Assembly: GCA_037176705.1 (NCBI GenBank)
Contig: CM073886.1
Coordinates: forward strand, 126,324,001-126,388,000
Source: Molossus alvarezi
Taxonomy: Eukaryota > Chordata > Mammalia > Chiroptera > Molossidae
DNA: 64,000 nucleotides
Direction of reading: 5' to 3'
Positions 45,132 to 56,560 of the stretch are shown one piece after another. The notes under the pieces are model-generated. The model saw only the letters and a program-made list of their open reading frames with translations, made no database searches and had not been told where the DNA came from. Each line of letters starts with the position of its first letter. Positions within the stretch are counted from its first letter, which is position 1. The translations under genes were made by a program, and so were the position numbers.

Positions 45132-48100
45132 CGACACACAAGTGTATATATGAAAGCAGCAGCAGCAAGACGGGGGACCTAGAGATTAAGACATGCGGGG
45201 GCGGGGGGGGGGGCGACCAAGAAACCTGTGCCATGTTCTACCTCCACCCACCCTCTCGGCCGATTCTAACCGAATTAGTGCCATCTGGGCTGCCTGCACC
45301 CATGGCTGAATGAAGAAAGGAAATTCTAAAAGTTCTTTTCATCAAGCCCAGGGGAAACCATACAAAAATCTAGTCTCTAGTTCAGGAATATCTGCTGGAC
45401 TACTGGTTAGTACACCCTTCTTGTTAACTTGGATCAAAAGGCTGATAGTCAGGTCTCCTTTTTTCTAACTGGCTTTTGTGTTTTTAGATGGAATTCTCCA
45501 ACCTGGCTTAGGGTTAGGCTCCTCCCCCCTCCCATCTCGTTCTTCCCTCTCTGGTTCGATTCCTGTGTGTTCTCCTCTTCCTCTGCTTCTCTGCTCTTCT
45601 CCTTTCTACTCTCAGCAGGACTTCTTCTTCTTTTTTGTCCTGCAGTTTATAAAATAGTCTTATTAGGCAAAGCCCCAGACTGCCTTCCTTGTCTGGTCAC
45701 CACTAAGCTATAATTTGGGCTTGCAAAGTTTCTTCTCTGAACAAAAGGCTGGTGTTCTGAGCAGGCCAGGAGCCGGTTCGTTTTGAGAAAGTCAACGGAG
45801 ATTATAACTGGCACTCAGGAAACACTGTGGGGCTTTACTTCGGCCCGTGTCTTACATGTCAGCAGTCAGTGTCTACTTCAGAAGGGTGTCAGAAGGGGCT
45901 CTGCGTTGCTCCTGTGTTTTGCATTTCTGCCGGAGTCCTGGGGATGGCAGCACGGGGAGGACAAGGAAAACGCCCTGTCGTGTGTGCTTCTAGCTGCCTC
46001 GCTGATTGTCCCCGTGCTCTGGGGTCCTGACCGCGGACCTCATTAAAGCTGTCCTCACACCCGATGTCGTGAGAAACCACTTAATTGTATCTCATTCAAA
46101 AGCATCCACACAAACGTCCAACAGAAGGACATGCTCTTACCTCCTCAACACGCCTATTTTAATGTAGCCTCGGGGTCTCTGTTCATTCCTCCAACAATTA
46201 TGTAAAACCGAGTGTTCTGGGCACTGTGTGGGGCAGTGGGGAACGCAGAGACAACCCCAGGAGAGAGATGAGCAGCCCACAGATGTCGCACAGTGCGGGG
46301 ACAGAGGTTTGCCAAGGCTGTCGTGGGAGCAGAGAGCAGGTGGGGGGAGAGGGGTGTTGCTAGAAACATATAAGTTGAAGTTACCTGGGGCTGGGGTTTG
46401 GGGGGAGGCGTCGCAGAGATGGAGGAAGTGGGGAGCGGACTGGAGGCAGAGGGGCCAGACATGTGACAAGCCTGGAACCTCCGTGGGAAGTCCTGCATGG
46501 ACGGAGGCACGGGGCGGGGCGGGGAGTTGGTGGACCGTGGAACGGAGGGGCAGGAAGAAGCCAGGTCCAGCCACCAGGGCTAGGTGTCCCTGTCTCAGTT
46601 TATCCTTTGTACCCGGCAGCCTGAAGCAAAGCTGCTGACTGCAGTCTAAGGAAATCACTGTGGGGTCGGTGTGGAGAAGAGAGCTTTGCAAAGTTATAAC
46701 CAGGATTGTTTTCGAAAATTGAGGCTCAGCTTGGTCCAGACTCTTGAGGGCTGGTTGTGTGTAGACGCCGTTTCTGGGTTACTCCAGGGCTCTGCCTCCT
46801 CCAGCGAAGGTGGCGGGTGGGCGAGTGGCCAGCCCGTGGGGCAGCCGCAGAGCCAGGTCACCCGATGCCCGTGCTCCTTATGATCTGTTTGTACTCAACG
46901 CCCGATGAGCAAAGATGCACATGACAGCCCAGGGTGGGCATGGCTTTTTGCGCCTCGAAGGCTCCTTGACAGCAGAATGAGAGATGGAAACAACATGGAG
47001 AAAGCCCACTGGACCAGGGATGGGAGACCTGAGAGCTGCCCCCAGCTCGGCTGTCCCCAGTACTGGGGTCTTACACACGCCTCACTTACGTCATCCGTAA
47101 ACTGAACCTGTGAACGAATGTGGTCCTAGGGCCCTGCCCAGCACCCAGATTTTCATTGTGATTCCAACCTCCTCAGTGGTCCCCTAGTCCCCATCATCTC
47201 ACAAAGAGAAGAGAAGAGGCAGTCGGGCTAGGATTGGGAAGGGGGGGCTACATTCCAGAAAATTCTGAGGTGGAATCACCCCTTGGGGTGGTAAGTTACA
47301 TGTAAGAGGGGATGGAGTAAGCTAGGTAACTGGGGACCCTGATCTCACTAAGCGAAATGGGAAAGGCAGGTGAGGCTGCTTGTTCACTAGGTGGATTGGG
47401 GCAGGTAGGAGGTGCTGAGTTCACTTTGGACAGGAGCTGTCTGCGAAGCTGTGGGCATCCAGGTGTGTCATTTCCCTGTGTCTAAGCACCTGCCCTCTGG
47501 CTCTTTAGCACTGACTTGATGCTCTGTGGAAACTGCCACCCTGGAGGTTCCCTGTAGCTTTTTCTTTCTCATTTGGAAGCCAAGTTTTACCTGGTAACAT
47601 GATCACAAGTGGTTGAAAGAGAAAAACTCATCTCAATCACTTTGATGGGAAGACGGATGTTTGATTACTCCTCTTCTACGAGATGTGAAATAACGGGTTT
47701 CACTCACACAGACTGCAAAGGAAAAGCACCGTGTGGCTGGTCCTTGGACTTGATGAGTGGACAGTCCCCCTGAGTCAACTTTGCTTCAGGGTTTGGCTCT
47801 CTCTGATCGTGCCAGCCCTCACCCACCCGCCGACTGATTTAGGAGAAACATGGCCAGGTGCGGGCATGCCACTTTCCCGAGTTACGCCCTGGAGATCCCA
47901 TTGGGTGATAGCCGTACGGCTCCCGGACTTGATTTTGATTTGGAAGCACGGAAAACAAGCTCAGCTGAGCCAAGATGTTAGATTTACAAGGACCTGTTAG
48001 AGTTACAAGGGCAAAGATAGCCTGTCCTTTCTCCTTTCACACCACCTGTTTTTCCCACTAGTACATGCTCCTTGTCCGCCAGAGAGTTTGACCTTGGTTT

Positions 48101-48764
48101 CGATTTACCTTTCCAAGGACACGTCATCTGTGTTTTGATTTCCTGGTTAGGCCTGAAGTTAAGATGGGAAGCAAGGCCAGCAAATGGATCCAGACAGGCT
48201 CTCTCGGGCTTCCCCATTTTCCTGGGCTCACCTCGTGCCCAGATTGACATGCTCAGAAGCAAATGCATCCGATGACCCAGAGGTGATCTGACTCAAGGGG
48301 CCTGATTTATACTCGCCAAATTCAAGAGCCTGGCCCATACACAGGATGCCAGTACATTTCTCTGTTCTCCACTTCCACCGTCAAGCCATTTCCTTTCCGC
48401 TGGTTATTGGATGTGTTTTCCAGAAAGATAGCAAACCCAGAGGCAAGATAAGAATTAGAAGGTCCTTTGGCAATTGTAGATTTGTAATGGAGGAGCCCGA
48501 ATGACGGCGGGAGAGAGGGTCTCCAAGCTTGGAGAGGGTATTTTACCCGTTTCTGTACTGGGACGTTCTTCTTAGCCAGAGGCCGTTGGAGGAGACAGAG
48601 CCATAAATATGTACCATCTAATGTTTTTCTGCATTCTTCATCCAGTAATGGATTGCACTCGATGGTCCCCGAATGCCTTTCTGCACCCACATTTCTAAGC
48701 CCTGCTAATCATATCCTTATACATCTGTTTCAATAGTGACTTCAAAAGTGATCTTTTCCTTTTT
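45132..48764. other. Long unique non-coding block
   Basis: A G run lies at about 45195-45212. Weak old-repeat traces are seen near 46185-46260. Frames up to 184 codons (minus, 46137-46691) have no known domain. The region is GC-rich at 46240-46560 and 46740-46870. Confidence 0.4.
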
Positions 48765-48862
48765 TTTTTTTTCCTAATTTTAGTTTGTATAGGTTTCAGG
48801 TGTACAGCTTAGTGGTTAGACAATCATACACTTTACATAATTATCTTCTTGCTTGGTGTTTA
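48765..48862 (-). mobile_element. L1 3' end fragment, antisense
   Basis: A T run then TTAGTTTGTATAGGTTTCAGGTGTACAGCTTAGTGGTTAGAC is the reverse of the L1 3' terminus (poly-A, then the 'gtacacctgaaac' motif). About 100 bp remain. Confidence 0.7.
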
Positions 48863-48901
48863 GAAAGTCGGCCTTGAACGATGTAATGAACTTTTAGAAA
48901 C

Positions 48902-49552
48902 TGTGTTAGTTTTCTATCACTTCCATACTAATTAGGATACATTGGGTGGCTGATAACCACACCCCTGCATTATCTCACAGGGGTGTAGGGAGAAGTCTGG
49001 GCACGGTGCGATTTGAGTGCATTCATTCTCTGCTTCGTGTTCACGAGGCTGAAGTCGGAGTGTGGCTGGGGCCACCTCGAGACCGGGCTCTGGGGAGAAT
49101 TTGCCGTCCGGCTCATCCTGGTTGCTGACGCAATGCCGTTCCTGTGCTATAGGACAGCCCCCCTGTTTCCTGCTGGCGGTCAACAGGAGCCAGTTTCTGC
49201 TCCCGGAGGCTGCAGCATCAGCTCGGGTGTTATCCGTGTTCCCCTAGAGCGAGGCCACATCCCGTCCCTCTCAGATCTGGAGGCTCACGGACTTCCTGTC
49301 TGCTTTTACAGGCTCATGCAATTGCATTGACCCACTCAGATGATCCAGGATCATCTTCGTTTTAACATCAGTTGGTTAGTAACCTTAATTATATGTGCAA
49401 ATTCCCTTCAGAGCAGCAGCTGCGTTCGTGTGACCCGAGACGGAACCTGGAGGGACCACTTTAGCATTCCGCTTGCCCCAGCTCAGCCGCAGCCTCCGAA
49501 GTCATCCTTTGAGGGATCATATCTGGGGGTGGCTGATTCCATCCTCTTATGT
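48902..49552 (-). mobile_element. MLT1C-like MaLR LTR, antisense
   Basis: It begins TGTGTTAGTTTTCTATCAC, with TGGGTGGCTGATAACCAC soon after. Towards the right are CATGCAATTGCATTGACCCACTC, GATGATCCAGGATCATCTTCG, ATCAGTTGGTTAGTAACC and TTAATTATATGTGCAAATTCCC, matching the reversed MLT1C series. Longer than the usual LTR, so it may contain an insertion; the right edge is approximate. No internal viral genes. Confidence 0.7.
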
Positions 49553-49810
49553 GGATTCTTTCTATTTTGCCATTACAAAGGACAAGATTTTCTTACCCTA
49601 CATTCATACTTAGTACTTTAACCACTTGGCATGGAAAGTTCTCTATTGCAGAAAGTGCTCGGTTGGTTGGATGAGGGGATTGATATTTCTTTTCTCTCCC
49701 TCCACTCTGCTGAGGAAAGTTCCTTGGGACCGTTGAGCTCAGTGTTCACAGCCTTAAAGATCATCGCACGTGTGGTTCGCCGAAGGTCGGTAATCCTCCC
49801 TTTTAGCTGC
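49553..49810. other. Unique non-coding DNA
   Basis: Nothing recognised. Confidence 0.4.
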
Positions 49811-49951
49811 GCTTTAGAATCCCGTCACCAGAAATTCCAAGTCCCAACGCTCAGGCCCCACCCGGAGAGCCTGACTTATCAGTGGGACAGCAGGGCCTGT
49901 TTTGAAGTTCCCCAGGTGGCTGTGATTTGAAGCCAAGGCTGAGAACCGGTG
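49811..49951 (+). mobile_element. MER5A-type hAT-Charlie relic (5' end missing)
   Basis: CTTTAGAATCCCGTCACC, CTCAGGCCCCACCC, CTGACTTATCAG, GTTCCCCAGGTGGCTGTG and the end AAGGCTGAGAACCGGTG follow the MER5A/B order in sense. The left terminal repeat is not seen. Confidence 0.75.
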
Positions 49952-51289
49952 ATAGGCTCCAGGCGCTCTGTGCGGAGATCAGGAGGCTGAGGGTGAGAAA
50001 TGATTTGCTCCGAGCCCCGTAAGTGGTGGCAGGTCTGGGGCTCTGTGCCACGCACAGGTCTGCAGTTCAATCAGTGCTCAGCAGTTACGTGCAGAGCGAA
50101 TGCGGGGAAGGGTTCAACGGCCCGCTTCCTGCCTCAGTAGCAAGACTGTCTTTCTGAGGCTCTGAGGAACTTTCAGATCTTGCGAAAGAACTCTTTAAGG
50201 GCCTTCCCTGCAGTGTGGCAGTAAGGAGCACACGCAATGACGAGCACAGACACTTTCTGCAATAGCCAGGGAGCTGGCCACGTGGGTGTCACTGCCTCTT
50301 GGTGTCCCAGAGCTGCACAGCCCGATGCAGTAGTCACTTACCCGTGACCCCTGAGCACTGGAGACGTGGCCAGTGCCAACGGGGGTGCGGTGTGAGTGTG
50401 AAACACACCGGGCTCAAAGGCTCCGCATAAAAAGATAGTGAAATATCTCGTTACTGCTTCTCATAGTTGTTGCATGATGAAATGCTAATATTTTGGAGAC
50501 AGTGGGTCAAATAAGATATATCATTAAAATGCATTTTATCTGTTTCCTTACTTTTTAATGTGGTTACTAGGAAATTAAAATCACATCTGTGGCTGGGACT
50601 GGCGGCTCCTTTTCTCCTGCTGTGACACAGCCCTGCTCCGGAGGAGAGCATTTTCTTCAACGCTGTTGAGAGTGCACGGTGCACGACCACGCTGTTGTGC
50701 CTCCCGGGATCTTAACCCTCCTGGAGATGAGAGGTGACAGCGATCTGCCCTGTGTTTGCCATCCATCTGGCAGCCAGTCAGTCTGGCCAAAGAGATTTCT
50801 TTCTATTTATACGTATAGGCTTGCAGGGGATGGGGGATGTCCCTGTGTCATGGAAAGAGCACACATCATAGCTCTTAAGAAATGTACCCGAAAGCAGACC
50901 GGTGCTCTTGGAGGCTCCAAGGCTGGAGATGAATATCATATCCCTTGAGCCTTGCTGCTCCTCGAGAACGTCGGCATTTATGAATAATCTCCGGCCCTGA
51001 CAGCCCGAAGCACTGGAGATGCTGCAGTGGCTGCCCCTGTCCGTAGTTCAAATCCAAACCTCACCCTTTCTCGTTGTCTGACGTTCCCGACTCCCTGGGG
51101 CCCTGCACAGGTGCTTGCCTGGCCTGGTTAAGCATTTAGGACGAAACCTGGGAGCAGGAAGGCAGGCCTGGGAGACGCCAAGGGCGGTTCTAATGCTGAC
51201 CCAGGAATGCTGTGTCGGGGGCTCCCCGAAGCTCGCAGCGTTTCTCCGCACTTGCAGGGTCTGCGCAAAGGCTGCACGAAATAGGCACT
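49952..51289. other. Mostly unique non-coding DNA
   Basis: A diverged antisense MIR half may lie at about 49960-50075 (GAGGCTGAGGGTGAG ... AAGTGGTGGCAGGTCTGGGG). Nothing else recognised. Confidence 0.4.
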
Positions 51290-51430
51290 TGCACACTCAT
51301 CCAGTGCCAGATTTGGGAGAGGCAGCTACTCTGTGCCAGGCCCAAGGCTAGTCGTTAGGGATACCACAGTGAATGCGACACAGCTACTAACCTCAGTGTG
51401 TTCCCAGCTCAGGGAAGGTGGGGACAGGAG
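51290..51430 (+). repeat. Ancient repeat relic
   Basis: TACTCTGTGCCAGGCCCAAGGCTAGTCGTTAGGGATACCACAGTGAA matches the common old-repeat pattern of 'tgccaggcac ... ctagg ... ggatacagcagtgaa'. Family not assigned. Confidence 0.5.
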
Positions 51431-51518
51431 CCGGGCAGCCTCGGGACACGAGTCTTCAACGAATGGCAGTTTCCATTGCATCGCACAGCATGGGATGGAG
51501 CTTATCGCAAAATCGCGT

Positions 51519-51755
51519 GGCCCTGGTCAGTTTGGCTCAGTGGTTAGAGTGTCTGCTGGCAGACCTGAGGGTTGCAGGTTCGAATCCCAGGCCCAGTCAG
51601 GGTCGTGCTGGAGGCAACCAATTGATGTGTTTCCCTCACATGGATGTTTCTCTCTGTCTCTTCCTCCTCTCCCTCTCTTCCACTTTCTTTGAAAATCAAT
51701 AGAAAAAATATCCTCAGGCGAGGATTAACAACAACAAAATTCAAAAAAACAAATC
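51519..51755 (+). mobile_element. Ves SINE, sense
   Basis: Head GGCCCTGGTCAGTTTGGCTCAGTGG, box B-like GGTTCGAATCCC (intact), then GGAGGCAACCAATTGATGTG, CT-rich body, AAAATCAATAG and TCCTCAGGCGAGGATTAACAACAACAA. Complete but with no clean target-site duplication. Confidence 0.92.
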
Positions 51756-53189
51756 ATGGAATGGTGTGCAGATGAGGGAACTGAAGCCCGCAGTGGTTGA
51801 ATCACTGCCCGGGTCGCAGGTCAGGCAGTGCTGGGCTGCCCCAGGGGCACAGGGCTGCGGACCCTCCACAGTGCCTTTCCCAAGAGACCACATTGCCTCT
51901 CACTTCATTTCCCAACTTGTTGCCCTTAAAAGAACAACTTCACCACTGGGCCTAGAGAGAGGAAAGAACAGCTGTTTGCTCTGTAAGTCCCGTGGGTACG
52001 CCAGTACAGGAGGGGTTATCACACTCATCATTGTCAGCTAGAATCTCATCAAGATCATGTTTTCATTTGAAGACCATGCTATAAAATGTCTTCAACAGCT
52101 TCTCTATTTCCTATTAAATTAGGTTAAACAAAGCCCATTCCCTTCTGAGAGTTTGAAAGAAACTCCCAACATCTTTAACTTTGTTTAAAGCACATTCTTC
52201 CTATTATAGATGTATCACAGTAATTTAAAAAAATTAGATTTGAAAAAAGAGACTTGTGGAAAGAGAGAAAGCAGAAATTCAATACGAGGTTTGCTTCTTC
52301 AAATTTTGTTTTGAAAAAAAAAATGACTTGGTAGGTGCAATGGTGTAAAAGTAAGATATGAATAGGAACATTTTGTGCAAATAAGCACCTATATAATTGA
52401 TATGTACTTGATTTTCTCTTGCATGTGAGTCACAACTGCACTGTGAATCATTGGCTGCTCCAAGTGAACCGGGCTGGGTGAGTTGGACAGCCATCCATAA
52501 GAATAGTTGTGGTGGTGAATTGCCACCGTTGCCAAGTGCCACAGGGTCCTACTGAGCTCAGACAGGATGCCCCATGCACCGAATACCTATGTATACCAAC
52601 CCAGGAGCAGCACCAAGCATTCAGTGCAGAAATGCCCCTCATTCTTTCACTCTTCCAGAAAGGAAGAGGTAGAGACCCAGGGTCCTGTTCTCACGAGGGA
52701 ACGACATGGCTAGAGAAGGCCTCAAGCCACGCCGCTCGTCATGGAAACTCATCTACCCAATTTTCAGCTCTAGAAATCTATGATTCACAAAACAAATGAT
52801 CTGGGCCCACTGACCACAGTGTCAACTTTTCTCACCGTCGCAGAGACAGAGATTAGGGGTGAGGCCAGCCTCTAGATGATTTCCCACACAACGGGGCCTC
52901 CCTGTCGAAGGTGTGGAGTTGCCTGGACACCTGAGTGAAACGGGTGGCGTTCCTGCCTCATCCGAGGAGACGCACACATTACACCGTGATGAGCCGTCCT
53001 TCTCCCTGGGCGCTCCTGGGGTGGAGTGCTTGGTTAGGAAGGGAGTCTGCCCAAGAACACACTTGCAGATTGCTCTGCCACCTCCCTAAGCTTTCGTTTC
53101 ATGATATATAAATGAGGGCACACTCACGATCTACTCCACGGAAACGTTACAAAATATGTTCTGTTCATGCCTAGTATCAGCAAGAATCA
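51756..53189. other. Mostly unique non-coding DNA
   Basis: An antisense MIR half is likely at 51765-51850 (GATGAGGGAACTGAAGCCCG). AT-rich at 52040-52420. No gene recognised. Confidence 0.45.
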
Positions 53190-53405
53190 AAATAGCTAGC
53201 ATTTATTGGATACAAATGGAGGGTATGCCAAGTGCTTTGAATAAATCATCTCATTTCATTCCTTTCTGATTTTCCTATGAAAAGGGTAGTACAGTTATCA
53301 CCCCCAGATTGGAGATGAGTAAACTTAGGTTTGATAAAGGCAAGCTTTGAACCTAGCTCTCTCTGACTCCAGAACACATGCTCTTAACCCCTAAGCTTAC
53401 CCTGT
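53190..53405 (-). mobile_element. MIR SINE, antisense
   Basis: AATAGCTAGCATTTATTGGATAC, AAATCATCTCATTTCATTCC, GATTGGAGATGAGTAAACTTAGG and ACATGCTCTTAACCCCTAAGC cover the full MIR in reverse. Confidence 0.85.
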
Positions 53406-54149
53406 CTATAAGTGAAGTTCAAGGATAGCGTCTGAGGTAGAGGCTGGTATTAATGTCTGAAGACCTGGGAAAGTACCTGTGAATGATTATTAACTACATG
53501 TGATTAGCTGACAGTGGAACAGATGGGCATCATATGAAATCAAGTGTCCAGGGTTCATTCAGAAGCGCTGTCTCTTACATCTTGCATCATTGTCAGCAGA
53601 TTGCTTAATCTTTGGACCTATTACTTGCATGGAACCTCCATAGATAGCATGGCTCACTTCCCCAGCTGGTGTTGTGCCAAGTCCAGTGTGTACTGCCTTG
53701 TGAATCCACATTCAGTGACTTCAGAGAATCCAGTGATCTGGTGAATCCAGATTCATGATGTGGCTTAAAATCAGCCTTGTAAAGGTGTTTACACCACAGA
53801 AATTGGCAGGTGCTACATATCTGGCCCTTTATTCCAAACAATTATTAAATATTTATCAGTACACCATTGTCTATGACTCAGAGGTGCAGTGTGAATTACC
53901 ACACTTCTGAAGGTAAGCAAAGGCATACTGGGGATGCTAAAAAACTGTCCTGCAAATATAATCGTACCTAACATCTCAGTGGCTTTTCTGTCCCCATCAC
54001 TCTGCATTTAGAAGAGCCACTTAAAACGTAACCATAATGATTTTATGTCATTATTTTTGTTTACAGAAGCAAATATCCTCACTGTAACAGTATAATATTT
54101 ATGAATGCAGGTACAAACATACAAACCATAAAATGTATATATAAATGTT
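53406..54149. other. Unique non-coding DNA
   Basis: AT-rich towards the right. Nothing recognised. Confidence 0.4.
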
Positions 54150-54585
54150 GTAAAATAGAAATATAAAATATAATGCAAGCCACATATGAGACTTAAAATT
54201 TTCTACTGATCACATTTATAAAATCAAAAAGAAACAAAATATTAATTTTAATAGTTTTTATTGAAATACTTTGCATCCTTTTTTGTACCAGGTCTTCAAA
54301 ATCCATGTATCTTTTACATTTACAGCACATCTCAATTTAAATGCTAAGTTTTCAGCAGAAATACTTCATCTGTTTTTAGATTTCATAAACTCTGCAGCTG
54401 AAACAGTAGATTCATATATCCAGCCTGTTTCAAATATACTTAATTCAGTACTCAATTGACATATTTAATTATTTAAAATTAAATAAATTTTAGCTTCTTT
54501 AATTCTCAGTCACATTAGCCACATTTCAAGTGCTCAGTAGCCACAGGAGACCGGTGGTAATGGAATTGGTCAGCACAGGTACAAC
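54150..54585 (+). mobile_element. Non-autonomous hAT-like DNA transposon relic
   Basis: AGAAATATAAAATATAATGCAAGCCACATATGAGAC at the left, TTACATTTACAGCACATCTCAATTT in the middle, and CACATTAGCCACATTTCAAGTGCTCAGTAGCCACAGG then GGAATTGGTCAGCACAGG at the right follow a common mammalian non-autonomous element whose ends read 'gtccaatagaaatataat' and 'attggacagc'. Family name not assigned. Confidence 0.65.
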
Positions 54586-54669
54586 TATATATGCTCTGTT
54601 TGGTTTATAAATGAGGACACCTGTTATATACTGCTCCCAAAGGCCCCCCCCACCAATCTCTCACACATT

Positions 54670-54892
54670 AAAAAAAATTTTTTTTTCCTTTATTGATTTT
54701 AGAGAGAAAGGAAAGGAGAGGGAGAGAGAGAGAGAAACATCAATGAGAAAGAACATCGATTGGCCACCTCCTGCCTGCCCCCCTTGGGATCTGAGCCCAC
54801 AACTTGGGCATGTGTCCTGACTGGGAATCAAACCGGCAACCTATTGGTGCCTGGGTCGATGCTCAACCACTGAGCCACACCGGCCGGACAAT
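54670..54892 (-). mobile_element. Ves SINE, reverse orientation, perfect target-site duplication
   Basis: The insertion is bounded by identical 17-bp copies of CCAATCTCTCACACATT (54653-54669 and 54893-54909). Plus-strand body: TTTATTGATTTTAGAGAGAAAGG, GAGAGAAACATCAATGAG, GGGATCTGAGCCCACAACTTGG, GACTGGGAATCAAACCGGC and the head CTGAGCCACACCGGCC. A different subfamily from the copy at 38873. Confidence 0.95.
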
Positions 54893-54909
54893 CCAATCTC
54901 TCACACATT

Positions 54910-56369
54910 TAGAATGCCTTCTCATCCTGTATTCCCCACTGGATGCTGACAAGAGAAAAATTTCAGCCAAAGAGTTATATCAATAATGTCTCTGAACCTT
55001 TTCTCCCTCACCATTGAAAAGGAAATAAGTTGACCTCAGGCATTTTGGGACTGACCAGTTTTCAAATGACCACTACCATCAAAAGTGGGCAAAGAACCTT
55101 AAATGCAGATGGTTCAAATCGAGTGCCTAATTAGAAGGTGTCACTTCAGATATCTTTTTGGATTAGCCTTGTCCTTTTCACTGCTGGGTCTAAGAGAAGC
55201 ATCACCAGGGAGTCAACGGGATTCAGTTTTGCAGTATTTCATTCGCAGTCAATACCAGCATCAGAAAGTACACATTTATTAGGTTATCGCCCTGGAGTCT
55301 TGGTTTTGCAACATAACAGTTCTGCTTCTGGGGTGATTTTTTTTTTTTAATCAGCTCTTGCTTTTTCGGTGTCAGAATAGCTAGATCAATAAAACAAAAA
55401 TTGGGGGAAACATTATTTCTGATCGATTCAACTGCCATTTTGGTATTTTGCTTTAACAGGGCTACCAGCAACTAAATCTATCACTTTATTCCTCCCATAT
55501 ATTAATACACTAACATCATACTTCTAGGAGTGCTTTTGACTTTTCTCTTAAAGACCTGATACAAACCAGAGGGTGTAGGTAGTTGTGGGCGGTGGTTCGT
55601 TTTGTCTGTGCCAAATTACAAACCAGATATGAGCACATTCTTTCCTATATGGCTTAATATCTTTTTTAATATGACTTTTAATAAAGGTGATTTGGGGTTC
55701 TTCAGGAAATAGTTGTCTTCACATTAAATTAATCTGATCCTTATCGTCTCTGTGTAGATAGCTCTGAAATCCAATAATGACATCTCTTTCCATCTTGGGT
55801 CTCCTACCTGGGACTGCCCACCAGACATTTCTAACATTTCCACAAGCCTCATAATTGCCTTAAACACCAAGTAACCAAGACAGCCATGTGACCTCCTCCC
55901 TCTAAACAACTCAGATCCCAAATCCCTGGTTTCTGTCGATAGCTCCATCTTGCAGTCACACATATGCCGTGTACTCAGTCAGTTGTGATAGGCATGTGTC
56001 TCTCTCTCATCTCCTGGGTCCATCTAGCCATCACCACATCTTGTCAGTATTTCTCAGCCATACTAAGTTAAGAAGGTGTAAGGGGCAGATTTCTGCTGAG
56101 AAAACTTTACTTTTGCACATAATTTACCTATACCAAAACTTCTAGTGAGTTTCTGATTAATGAGTTGCAATCTAATTTTACTCCCTTTTATTCATAATTC
56201 CGAACCTTGTTCTCTAGCTCACCAGCCCCTTCAGACTACTACCCTGAACTAATCAAAACCCACACCCCCACCATCTCCACTGTCCGAGCCTCCACCCATA
56301 ACGAAAGTTTGCCCACACCCTCTTCCTTTTTCCAACCTATCACAATCTTCTTTGTCATTTAGTCCTAAT
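54910..56369. other. Unique non-coding DNA
   Basis: Nothing recognised. Confidence 0.4.
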
Positions 56370-56560
56370 TTTAAGCCCATCCATCCAGTGGCTCCCGTTT
56401 CCTGACCCTGACCTTCCGTTTGCAGGAGTGCTGCTTCCGCCAGGCTCCTGGGCGCATCTTGCCCAACTCCGGAAGTCAGGCACCATGACTTCATTGCTTC
56501 CGCGCCTTGCACAGCGCTGACAGGCGTGTGTCGTTGCAACAAATACTTGCTAATTTTAAG
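56370..56560 (+). repeat. Possible L2 tail
   Basis: CATGACTTCATTGCTTCCGCGCCTTGCACAGCGCTGACAGGCG then CAACAAATACTTGCTAATTTTAAG resembles a worn L2 3' end ('tagcacagtgcctggcac ... caataaatacttgctgaa'). Confidence 0.5.

Noticed and set aside
46137..46691. 184-codon minus-strand frame
   Set aside because: GC-driven chance frame, overlapped by a 136-codon plus-strand frame; no domain or splice support.
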